Shown in pieces: positions 1-6,219 of a stretch of 25,954 nt of DNA. Position 1 is the first letter of the stretch; each line of letters opens with the position of its first letter. A program made the position numbers and the translations under genes. The notes beneath the pieces are model-generated. The model saw only the letters and a list, made by a program, of their open reading frames with translations, did no database searches and was not told the origin of the DNA. Source of the stretch: an uncultured Collinsella sp. (GTDB lineage: Bacteria > Actinomycetota > Coriobacteriia > Coriobacteriales > Coriobacteriaceae). The DNA lies in contig CATYZK010000028.1 of NCBI GenBank assembly GCA_958415665.1, forward strand, positions 1 through 25,954, given 5' to 3'.

Positions 1-50
1 TCTGACTACGAATCAGAACGTCATAGGTTCGAATCCTATACGCCGCACCA
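1..50 (+). tRNA. tRNA-Arg(ACG), 3' part only (cut by window edge)
   Basis: The window opens inside the anticodon arm of a tRNA. The arm tctga-ctACGaa-tcaga gives anticodon ACG, which reads CGN arginine codons after A34 is converted to inosine. The T-arm (atagg, ttcgaat, cctat), the acceptor 3' strand acgccgc and an encoded CCA follow. All 50 bases are identical to 266-315 of the complete copy downstream, so the two genes are tandem duplicates. The 5' half lies outside the window. Confidence 0.95.
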
Positions 51-60
51 ATTGATTTTA

Positions 61-88
61 AAAGCCTCCGGCAACGGAGGCTTTTTTA
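61..88 (+). terminator. Intrinsic terminator of the first tRNA-Arg
   Basis: A perfect 9-bp stem (aagcctccg at 62-70, cggaggctt at 75-83) closes a GCAA tetraloop and runs into a T tract ending near 87. It lies 11 bases after the tRNA CCA. Confidence 0.9.
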
Positions 89-180
89 TATGGCGATGCA
101 GTTAAGTGACAGGCTTTGAATGCCGACCGATCCAAGCCGCCCCAAATTGCCTCAAATGAGTAAAAATCCGATTTGATAAC

Positions 181-226
181 TTTTTTCGAAAAAATGCTTG
201 ACCATTATTCAGTCTTTGTACATAAT
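181..226 (+). promoter_or_regulatory. Promoter of the second tRNA-Arg, with an A/T-rich upstream element
   Basis: A near-consensus housekeeping-type promoter is visible: -35 TTGACC at 198-203, a 17-base spacer, and -10 CATAAT at 221-226. This puts the transcription start a few bases before the tRNA at 239. Just upstream, 181-194 is a perfect palindrome of six T, CG and six A, which could act as an UP-like element. The second tRNA-Arg is therefore probably transcribed on its own rather than by read-through. Confidence 0.75.
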
Positions 227-238
227 AATTAACAAGTC

Positions 239-315
239 GCGGCGTTACCTCAGCTGGATAGAGGGTCTGACTACGAATCAGAACGTCATAGGTTCGAATC
301 CTATACGCCGCACCA
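239..315 (+). tRNA. tRNA-Arg(ACG), complete
   Basis: A full cloverleaf can be drawn. The acceptor stem is gcggcgt (239-245) paired with acgccgc (305-311), the D-stem is cctc/gagg, and the anticodon arm is tctga-ctACGaa-tcaga with anticodon ACG. The T-arm is atagg-ttcgaat-cctat, followed by discriminator A and an encoded CCA (313-315). The length is 77 bases including CCA. It is the second of two tandem copies whose visible parts are identical. Confidence 0.97.
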
Positions 316-321
316 TTTGAG

Positions 322-354
322 ATCAAAGCCTCCGGCAACGGGGGCTTTTCTTTT
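322..354 (+). terminator. Intrinsic terminator of the second tRNA-Arg
   Basis: A stem of aagcctccg and cgggggctt (one T-G wobble) closes a GCAA loop and is followed by a T-rich tail. It differs from the first tRNA terminator by one stem base, so the tRNA and its terminator were probably duplicated together. Confidence 0.85.
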
Positions 355-489
355 ACGTCGATGCTTTTGCAAGGTCGGACGTCTTCGTCGCGGGAAACTA
401 TTCTTATCGACTCGTGTAAGATTCCGAGTAGATGCCGCGCTCCATCCGCGGCCACTTCTCCTACAGACGACCGATCAGGGTGATATTTC

Positions 490-2931
490 GTGGCAGAGCG
501 TCCGACCTACAAGCTCAAGTTTCTCGATCCCAAGAAGCGCTTTCCGGCGATGCCCGAGCAGCCCGCGGGACGCTCGTATGGCGTTGTCTGGAAACTCTTT
601 GGCGACGATCCGCGTGAATCATGCTACGCCGTTGAATTCGTCGGTAAGAGCCATGTGTCACTTTTAGGCTACGTGAGCGTTTCGGGCGAAGTGTACAAGG
701 TGGACCGTCCCGTTAGCGAGGCGCCGTTGCCCGATGATCCCGATATGCAACTGGTTCTTGATGAGTCCGACTTCAGCATTGGCGAGATTGCGGTAAGGGG
801 CACCGATGGGACGATGCGTCCCCGGGCGCGGGTCATCGGCTCTCCAAAAGGCCCCATGCGCGAGCAGTCCGATCGCGAGACATGGAATTCGGCCCGCAGC
901 CTCCCTTACGGTGAGTTCATGGCATCTATGTTCTTGCGCTACGTCATATTCGCCGATTCCGAAAATGCTATCGCGGGCACGTCAAACACCGATAGGCTCG
1001 ACGAGAGTACGCACAATGTCGTCGACAAGATTAAGCTCGTCAAGCTGCCCGAGCCGGTCGAAGTGTTTCTGGGCTTTGATTCGACGCCACTTCCCGATGC
1101 CATCGAGACGCTGCTCTACCGCATTGACCATAAGGACAATCCGAGCGGCATCGAGCGTTATGCCGCGATCCTGATGGGTGAAGTCAATCTGCCTCGCCTG
1201 CGCACCATAGCGGCAAAGACTGAAATGAACTTGGCCCGCATCGATCGCTCGAAGCTTTTCTATCTAAATTTCGATCGCAGCCTGTTAGATCAAGATGAGA
1301 TCGACACCTTGCTTGCCATTGAGTGTCGCCTGAACCGCCTCTCCGGCATCCTTGAGCGCATCGGGGCCGGATTGGTCCCCGCAGCCTCGTCGCCGAGCCT
1401 TGAGGGCTGCGCGCTCTTTGATGCGTGGCATATCGCCAAGACGACCAACGATGTTCCGCGTCTGCTCGAAACACTGTCGAACGACAACCCGTGGGCAAAA
1501 CCTGGCACGGTCGCGTGCCAGCCGGGCGGTGAGTGGGATGTGCGTACCCGCTTTGCGCGAATTGTCGAGGCGCTTAACGTGGTCACACGGCTTGACTATA
1601 CCTATCGAGTGAACGTTGCCGAGGGGATTATGCTCGTCCAGTTTGGGCGCTCTGTCGTTGATGCCATGCCGCAACGTGAATACGATGCTCAGGATGACGC
1701 CTGGCGCGAGCTGGACGAGGGTGTGCGCGAGATCTGGGCCGCGGAGCACGACGCGCGCGTAGCGCTCACGCTTGCGGCGGCTTGCTTTGCCGCGGGTGCC
1801 TGCATCACGCGCTGCTACGTGCAGATTGAGGCTCCCGACGATGAGCAGGATGTGCACATCGTCGCAACATATTCCTTTGCCCGTGCCGAGTATCTTGCCG
1901 ATTGTGTTCCCGTCGCCAAGGATCTTGAGAGCATGGATATGGACGGTATGCCTTGCAAGCGCATGCTCGAGGCATATGAGGCGACCACGCCGGATATGAT
2001 TGAGCCAGCGGAGGTCCACGCGCGCCCGCGTGACGACCATCGTCCGCTGCCGCCGGCGTTGCGCGACCTGCTGCTTGCCGATACAGCTGACGAGTTGGAA
2101 GTCATGGAAGAGGACGACGACCCGTATGTGGCGCGCGTCGTTGAATTGCGCGAGCAGTCTAAAACTGACCGTGCAGGTGCATTCGAGGGCTTTTCTCGTT
2201 TGGCCGAGGAGCTGGAGGCCAAGTGTGCCGTTGCCGAGCTCTTGGCAACGGGGCCGGTCCAAACGCAGTTCTGCGACAACCAGTTGGTACGCATGGTGCT
2301 GCCGGTGATGGAGGAGGATCGCTCCGTGCGCATTCTGCGCGCGCCCGATGCACTGTACTTTGCCCAGCACGAGATTTGCAGCTTTTACGCCGAGCAAGAG
2401 GACTTTGAACGAGCACTGCCCGAGGTGCGCCATCTTTACGATCTGGCGCGCTCGTCCATGCAATCGCACTTTGCGCTCATCAACGTGCTTGCGCGTCTGG
2501 AGCGCTTTGACGAGATTATCGAGGTGGCGCGCCACGGCCTACGTATTGCCAGCGATCGTTCTGCAATCGGCTACCTGTTCTATCGCTTGGCGTTTGCCTA
2601 TTGGAATTGCGATCAGCTCGACCTGGCGCTGGCTTGTTACCGTCTGGTGCCGCGCGGCGAGGAGTCGGGCAGCAGCGCGCTGGAAGAAATGCAGGGCCTT
2701 ATGAACGAGATGGGCGTCAGCGAGCCTCCGACGTTCGAGGAAGCGGTCGAGACCATCCACAAGGCTGGACTCGAGCTGCCGCCAGTGTCCGCCGTGACGA
2801 ATCAGCTGGCAGATGCCGCTGTACAACTGGTCGACAACGGTTTCTTTTTCCTGGCGCGCGGTTGTATCTTCCAAATGTGGCGCACCATGGGCAACGATGA
2901 GCTCGGTTCCCTCAACCGCTCGCTGGGGTAG
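490..2931 (+). CDS. Unrecognised 813-residue protein with TPR-like C-terminus
   Basis: I do not recognise this protein family. The start is GTG at 490, chosen because AGGGTGAT at 477-484 matches the GGTGAT part of a Shine-Dalgarno site with a 5-base gap. No signal peptide or membrane segment is visible, so it is probably cytoplasmic. The N-terminal ~150 residues are mixed alpha/beta in character. Residues ~540-560 form a very acidic stretch (VMEEDDDPY). From about residue 620 to 735 the sequence has the spacing of helical hairpin repeats of TPR type, for example ALPEVRHLYDLA, HFALINVLARLERFDEII and YRLAFAYWNCDQLDLALACY. It stands alone between tRNA genes and an ATPase gene and has no obvious partner. 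TPR-like helices suggest a scaffolding or protein-binding role, which is inference. Coding assignment is firm; function is unknown. Confidence 0.88.
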   Translation: MAERPTYKLKFLDPKKRFPAMPEQPAGRSYGVVWKLFGDDPRESCYAVEFVGKSHVSLLGYVSVSGEVYKVDRPVSEAPLPDDPDMQLVLDESDFSIGEIAVRGTDGTMRPRARVIGSPKGPMREQSDRETWNSARSLPYGEFMASMFLRYVIFADSENAIAGTSNTDRLDESTHNVVDKIKLVKLPEPVEVFLGFDSTPLPDAIETLLYRIDHKDNPSGIERYAAILMGEVNLPRLRTIAAKTEMNLARIDRSKLFYLNFDRSLLDQDEIDTLLAIECRLNRLSGILERIGAGLVPAASSPSLEGCALFDAWHIAKTTNDVPRLLETLSNDNPWAKPGTVACQPGGEWDVRTRFARIVEALNVVTRLDYTYRVNVAEGIMLVQFGRSVVDAMPQREYDAQDDAWRELDEGVREIWAAEHDARVALTLAAACFAAGACITRCYVQIEAPDDEQDVHIVATYSFARAEYLADCVPVAKDLESMDMDGMPCKRMLEAYEATTPDMIEPAEVHARPRDDHRPLPPALRDLLLADTADELEVMEEDDDPYVARVVELREQSKTDRAGAFEGFSRLAEELEAKCAVAELLATGPVQTQFCDNQLVRMVLPVMEEDRSVRILRAPDALYFAQHEICSFYAEQEDFERALPEVRHLYDLARSSMQSHFALINVLARLERFDEIIEVARHGLRIASDRSAIGYLFYRLAFAYWNCDQLDLALACYRLVPRGEESGSSALEEMQGLMNEMGVSEPPTFEEAVETIHKAGLELPPVSAVTNQLADAAVQLVDNGFFFLARGCIFQMWRTMGNDELGSLNRSLG

Positions 2932-3021
2932 GGGCGGCATAGAGGGGCTGCGCCGTGCTATTTGTATCGGCACGGGCGAGAGGACCCGACAGGGTCGGTA
3001 AGGCATAAAGCCGCCGAGCCT

Positions 3022-3078
3022 GCTAAAACTGTTAAACTCTGCTAAAGTTGCTAAACTTTGTTAAAGTTGTTAAAACTA
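3022..3078 (+). repeat. Phased array of six GYTAAA direct repeats upstream of the ATPase gene
   Basis: GCTAAA or GTTAAA occurs at 3022, 3031, 3041, 3050, 3060 and 3069. The start-to-start intervals are 9, 10, 9, 10 and 9 bases, so the units sit on roughly one face of the helix. The array ends only a few bases before the Shine-Dalgarno site of the ATPase gene and must overlap its core promoter; TTGCTA at 3048 and TAAAAC at 3071 could serve as -35 and -10 with 17 bases between. It resembles an iteron-style protein-binding array. Autoregulation by the adjacent winged-helix ATPase is a guess. Confidence 0.8.
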
Positions 3079-3093
3079 GCAGAGGAGGGCCGA

Positions 3094-4176
3094 ATGTCTA
3101 AAGCTATTAATCCTTTTAAGCCAACGGCGGGAATGAATCCGCCTGAGCTTATCGGACGCGACGCTGTTTTGGATGACTTTGCCGAGGCTCTGGAGAACGG
3201 TCCCGGCGCCCCCGATCGGCTCATGCGTATCTCTGGTGTTCGTGGCACGGGTAAAACGGTGCTCCTTAACGCATTGGGTGATCTTGCGCGCAAAAAAGGA
3301 TTCGAAGTCGTTGACGTCGCCTCAAATACCGGTTTTTGCAATAGAATTCTCGAGGCTCTGCAGCGAAATGTTCGTCTTGAATCAATGTCGATTTCTCCGT
3401 CGATTCTAGGAGTCAGCCTTGGCTCCGTGGAGGTGTCGAAGTCGGCGTCCCATCTGGGCGAGGCGATGTACGAAGCCGCGAAGCGCGGCGGCTTGCTCAT
3501 TACGCTCGATGAGATTCAGGACGCTTCAACTGAGGAAATGCGAGAGCTGGGCAATGAAATGCAGCTCTTGATTCGCCAGGGGGCGAATGTCGCCTTTGCA
3601 TTCGCTGGTTTGCCAACGTCGGTGGATGGCGTGGTGGTGGATGATACGTTGACGTTCCTTCAGAGGGCGAAGCATATTGAACTTACGCGGCTTTCAGATT
3701 TTGAAGTCGGCGGATCGTTTGAGGATACGATGAGGCGTGCGGGCAAGGAACTCGACGAAGGCGTTGCTGAGCTTTTAACAAAGGCTTCGGCGGGCTATCC
3801 CTTTATGGTCCAGCTGGTCGGATATTACGCTTGGCAGGTTGCTGCGCGCAGCGGGGCAGAGAGCGTGGACGAAGAGGCAGCTCGCAAGGGTATCCAGGCG
3901 GCTCTTGATAGTTTTAATGCTATGGTGATTGCCCCTGCGTTGCGCAGGGTGTCGGAGCGGCAGTTTCAGTATCTCGCGGCGATGGCGCAATGTGAGGGCG
4001 ATGAGATTGCGAACGGCGATATCGCCAAAAAGATGGGCTTGCCGGCGAACAAAGTCGGGTCGTATCGCAAGCGCCTGATCGATGCGGGACTGATTGAACC
4101 TGCAGGCTACGGCTGTGTTTCGTTCGCAATTCCGTACATGCGCGATTATCTGTTGGAAACCGTTCGAAAGGGCTAA
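3094..4176 (+). CDS. AAA ATPase (ATPase_2/AAA_16, Orc/Cdc6-like) with C-terminal winged helix
   Basis: A 360-residue P-loop ATPase. The start is ATG 3094, 5 bases after GGAGGG at 3084-3089; an in-frame TTG at 3058 lies inside the repeat array and lacks a ribosome site. Near the N-terminus, PPELIGRDAVLDDF resembles the entry motif of AAA_16/Orc-type ATPases. Walker A is GVRGTGKT (48-55), Walker B is LLITLDEIQ (134-142), and FAFAGLP (168-174) sits where sensor 1 is expected. Residues ~285-345 read as a winged helix (NGDIAKKMGL, then VGSYRKRLIDAGLIEPAG). No membrane segment is present. Such ATPases are common in bacteria and archaea but mostly uncharacterised. The gene is flanked by the GYTAAA array and two large inverted repeats, and its codon choice looks somewhat less GC-rich than its neighbours, which may hint at acquisition. 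DNA binding is inferred from the winged helix. Confidence 0.88.
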   Translation: MSKAINPFKPTAGMNPPELIGRDAVLDDFAEALENGPGAPDRLMRISGVRGTGKTVLLNALGDLARKKGFEVVDVASNTGFCNRILEALQRNVRLESMSISPSILGVSLGSVEVSKSASHLGEAMYEAAKRGGLLITLDEIQDASTEEMRELGNEMQLLIRQGANVAFAFAGLPTSVDGVVVDDTLTFLQRAKHIELTRLSDFEVGGSFEDTMRRAGKELDEGVAELLTKASAGYPFMVQLVGYYAWQVAARSGAESVDEEAARKGIQAALDSFNAMVIAPALRRVSERQFQYLAAMAQCEGDEIANGDIAKKMGLPANKVGSYRKRLIDAGLIEPAGYGCVSFAIPYMRDYLLETVRKG

Positions 4177-4212
4177 TAAAGACTGGGAGCATCGGTGCCG
4201 CCGCTGGGGCAG

Positions 4213-4297
4213 CCCTCGTATCTTTGTCTCGATTTGTAACATCTGGAGGAGATTACGGCCTGTAGATGTTACAGATTGAGACGTTATGTTTCGAGGG
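4213..4297. repeat. Large inverted repeat A downstream of the ATPase gene
   Basis: The arms gtctcgatttgtaacatct (4226-4244) and agatgttacagattgagac (4264-4282) are reverse complements with 2 mismatches in 19 and enclose a 19-base centre. The dyad continues outward with ccctcg (4213-4218) and cgaggg (4292-4297). No T tract follows, so it is unlikely to be an ordinary terminator. Repeat B follows with an 80-bp offset. Confidence 0.85.
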
Positions 4298-4304
4298 CCT
4301 GGTT

Positions 4305-4362
4305 TGTCTCGATCTGTAACATTTACGGGCCGATTTGGTCGATAACTGTTACAGATTGAGAT
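4305..4362. repeat. Large inverted repeat B, same arms as repeat A but a different centre
   Basis: The arms gtctcgatctgtaacattt (4306-4324) and aactgttacagattgagat (4344-4362) share the arm sequence of repeat A. The centre is again exactly 19 bases (4325-4343) but unrelated in sequence. Both arms lie exactly 80 bp downstream of those of repeat A. Confidence 0.85.
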
Positions 4363-4412
4363 GCTTGGCTGAGGCGTTTGCTGACAAAATGGAATCGCCT
4401 CGAAATTCCCTC

Positions 4413-4441
4413 TTGCCCATCCTCGACTGTTTGGTTACTAT
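4413..4441 (+). promoter_or_regulatory. Promoter of tRNA-Ser
   Basis: -35 TTGCCC at 4413-4418, a 17-base spacer, and -10 TACTAT at 4436-4441 predict a start about 8 bases before the tRNA. The tRNA-Ser therefore appears to be an independent transcription unit, beginning just after the inverted repeats. Confidence 0.65.
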
Positions 4442-4455
4442 AGAACGGCTGTTAC

Positions 4456-4546
4456 GGAGAGCTGACCGAGAGGCCGAAGGTGCTCGCCTGCTAAGCGAGT
4501 ATGCCCCAAAAGGGCATCTGGGGTTCGAATCCCCAGCTCTCCGCCA
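4456..4546 (+). tRNA. tRNA-Ser(GCT)
   Basis: A class II tRNA of 91 bases including the encoded CCA. The acceptor stem is ggagagc (4456-4462) with gctctcc (4536-4542). The anticodon arm ctcgc-ctGCTaa-gcgag gives anticodon GCT, which reads AGC and AGU. A long variable arm (tgcccc, aaaa, gggca) is typical of tRNA-Ser. The T-arm ctggg-gttcgaat-cccag is complete. Confidence 0.97.
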
Positions 4547-4560
4547 GTTTAAATTTAAAG

Positions 4561-4589
4561 AAGGGTTCCATTTGGTGGGGCCCTTTTTT
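4561..4589 (+). terminator. Intrinsic terminator of tRNA-Ser
   Basis: A 9-bp stem (aagggttcc at 4561-4569, ggggccctt at 4577-4585, with two G-T pairs) and a 7-base loop are followed by a T run. It lies 14 bases after the tRNA CCA. Confidence 0.8.
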
Positions 4590-4604
4590 AGTTTCAAGAG
4601 CGTT

Positions 4605-4622
4605 AGCTGGGGATTCGAACCC
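4605..4622 (-). repeat. Inverted copy of the tRNA-Ser T-arm and 3' acceptor start
   Basis: These 18 bases are the exact reverse complement of 4521-4538, which covers the T-loop, the T-stem 3' side and the start of the acceptor 3' strand of tRNA-Ser. The rest of a tRNA is not recognisable on the minus strand here. It may be a remnant of a rearranged tRNA end or of an integration event. The T-arm is itself nearly palindromic, which lowers the surprise. Confidence 0.6.
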
Positions 4623-4624
4623 TC

Positions 4625-4657
4625 AAAAAAGGAGGCATCCTTTCGGACGCCTCCTTT
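4625..4657 (-). terminator. Intrinsic terminator of the D,D-carboxypeptidase gene
   Basis: Read on the minus strand, a strong stem (aaaggaggc at 4628-4636 with gcctccttt at 4649-4657, plus inner tcc/gga) is followed by a T run encoded by A residues from 4625. It starts about 25 bases after the stop codon of the minus-strand gene. Confidence 0.85.
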
Positions 4658-4681
4658 CAGTGGGCTTATTATTCTTGCGCC

Positions 4682-6022
4682 CTACACCTCAGGAGCCTTG
4701 GCGACGGTCTCGCTTTCTGCTGTGAGCGGGCGGTTGTCGATGCGACGGCCCAAGCGATCGAGCTTCACGAGCAGCCATTCAATGGGATTCGGCCCTGCGC
4801 CTTCCTCGTCGGCAACCAGGTCCATGACGGCGATCTTGGTGCCGTCCTGCTTGAGCGTGACGCTACCCACCTTGTCGCCCACATGCACCGTGCCCGAAAG
4901 ATCGTCGTAGCTAACCTTTTCGGTCACCTCGCCGGCAAGGGAAAACACGGTCGCTTGCGCCGTGGGATCGGCGAGTGTGGCGTCGATCGTCTTATCCGTC
5001 CAGTCGGTTTGGCCAATGCGCGCCATAAGCGGGTTGCCGTTGGCGGTCTTTTCCTGTGTGTTGGCGATTGCGACCGTCACCTTGTGGCCGTAGTACCAGT
5101 TGGCAAGGGTGGCGGTATCGGTAAAGCGCTGGTCGGTGGTGGTGGAGTTCAAAACGACGGTGTAGATCTCGTCGCCGTCGCGGTTGTAGGCGCTCGTGAA
5201 GCAGTAGCCCGCGTCGTCGGTGGTGCCGGTCTTGCCGCCAATGTTGCCATCTTGGCCCAGCAAATAGTTATGCGTGTCCATGGAATGCGAATGGTCGGTG
5301 CCGTCGGCGCCCGTGACCTCGATCCAAGAATCCTCGCTCGCTACGACCTCGCGGATCGTATCGTTTTTCATGGCCTCCTGCATCATCAGCGCTACGTCGT
5401 GTGCGGTTGAGTGCATATCGCCAGCCCACTCATCAAAGTCCAGACCATGCGGGTTTTCAAAAAGCGTACCGGTGCAGCCGAGCTTCTTAGCGCGCTCGTT
5501 CATGGCCTTCACAAAGGTTGCCTCGGCGTCTTTGGTCTTAGGCTCGATCTTCTTGCCCACATATTCGGCGAGCACGACGGCGGCGTCGTTGCCCGAGGGA
5601 ATCATCAGGCCGCGCAGTGCCTGCTCCACGGTAAGCTCGTCGCCTTCGAGCAAGCCAGCGGTCGAATTACCCACGGTGGCTGCGGCGTTGCTCACTGTGA
5701 CCTTCTCGTCCATCTTGCAATTCTCGACGGTTAGGATTGCGGTCATGACCTTGGTGATCGAGGCGATTTTGACCTGCTCATCGGCGCCGCGCCCGTAGTA
5801 GACGGTGCCGTCTTTGCCCATGACGAGCGCATTGGTCGCATCGATATCGGGCAGATTTTCGGCCGTGATGCCGCGCGCATCGGCGGTTTTGCCGCAGACA
5901 TTGTCGGTCGTGAGCACTTGGGCGCCGGCGACGGTGGGCACGCCAGCGGCAAGGGCGATAGCGCAGACAAAGCCGGCGGCAAGCTGGGCTGAGCGCTTTG
6001 CAAAAGAGGTAAGGGACTTCAC
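4682..6022 (-). CDS. D-alanyl-D-alanine carboxypeptidase, S11 / PBP5 type
   Basis: A penicillin-binding-protein-type serine carboxypeptidase of about 446 residues that removes the terminal D-Ala from peptidoglycan stem peptides outside the membrane. From GTG 6022 the protein opens with a clear signal peptide: basic MKSLTSFAKR, then a hydrophobic core, then VAGAQ (residues ~31-35) as a cleavage region. The frame stays open upstream to 6133, but a TATACT -10 box lies inside that extension, so the 6022 start is preferred although its ribosome site is weak. The catalytic motifs are SITK (88-91), SGN (143-145) and KTG (264-266). The C-terminus holds an amphipathic stretch, NPIEWLLVKLDRLGRRI (~412-428), resembling the membrane anchor of PBP5. 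It diverges from a VanR/VanS-like two-component pair, which may regulate it; that link is inferred from position only. Confidence 0.92.
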   Translation of the reverse strand: MKSLTSFAKRSAQLAAGFVCAIALAAGVPTVAGAQVLTTDNVCGKTADARGITAENLPDIDATNALVMGKDGTVYYGRGADEQVKIASITKVMTAILTVENCKMDEKVTVSNAAATVGNSTAGLLEGDELTVEQALRGLMIPSGNDAAVVLAEYVGKKIEPKTKDAEATFVKAMNERAKKLGCTGTLFENPHGLDFDEWAGDMHSTAHDVALMMQEAMKNDTIREVVASEDSWIEVTGADGTDHSHSMDTHNYLLGQDGNIGGKTGTTDDAGYCFTSAYNRDGDEIYTVVLNSTTTDQRFTDTATLANWYYGHKVTVAIANTQEKTANGNPLMARIGQTDWTDKTIDATLADPTAQATVFSLAGEVTEKVSYDDLSGTVHVGDKVGSVTLKQDGTKIAVMDLVADEEGAGPNPIEWLLVKLDRLGRRIDNRPLTAESETVAKAPEV

Positions 6023-6061
6023 AGATTTCGCTTTCGACGGGATGGTCTCTTCTGGAACTAG

Positions 6062-6090
6062 AGTATATCGTTTGCCGGTGTCGGCGATCA
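6062..6090 (-). promoter_or_regulatory. Probable promoter of the D,D-carboxypeptidase gene
   Basis: On the minus strand TATACT (6067-6062) forms a good -10 box. The -35 position 17 bases upstream (TGATCG, 6090-6085) is poor. A start near 6055 would give a ~33-base leader to the GTG at 6022. Confidence 0.45.
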
Positions 6091-6138
6091 TCGCGTGCGT
6101 GCGTGGCCCACATCCGCGCCCGAACGGGCACAAGGGCG

Positions 6139-6154
6139 CTTAAGGCCGACTTAA
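6139..6154. promoter_or_regulatory. 11-bp-spaced CTTAA direct repeat in a divergent intergenic region
   Basis: CTTAA at 6139-6143 and again at 6150-6154 are exactly 11 bp apart. OmpR/PhoB-family regulators typically bind direct repeats at 11-bp spacing, and the gene at 6220 encodes such a regulator. The site lies between the two divergent genes. Two 5-base units alone are weak evidence. Confidence 0.3.
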
Positions 6155-6170
6155 TCACCCACGCTTGTTG

Positions 6171-6199
6171 TGTGTGGCATGCGCCCCCTCGGGCATAAT
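6171..6199 (+). promoter_or_regulatory. Possible promoter of the VanRS-like operon
   Basis: CATAAT at 6194-6199 is a good -10 candidate 20 bases before the ATG at 6220, which implies a very short leader. The sequence 17 bases upstream (TGTGTG) is a poor -35, so activation by a regulator would be expected if this promoter is real. Confidence 0.4.
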
Positions 6200-6219
6200 G
6201 GAGCGCGAGAGGAGCACGC

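Noticed and set aside
1285..2535. 416-residue minus-strand open frame within the 813-residue gene
   Set aside because: An antisense shadow of a gene with better start, ribosome site and codon pattern; no recognisable motif.
3022..3078. CRISPR or simple microsatellite
   Set aside because: The units are too short for CRISPR, and the alternating 9/10 period with varied linkers is not a simple slippage repeat.
4213..4362. CRISPR array
   Set aside because: Four arms occur but alternate in orientation, with only two centres and no cas genes; they are inverted repeats, not direct repeats with spacers.
4695..4910. Plus-strand coding frame running from 4335 into the carboxypeptidase gene
   Set aside because: It begins in the repeat and tRNA region, reads through tRNA-Ser and is antisense to an enzyme with intact catalytic motifs.
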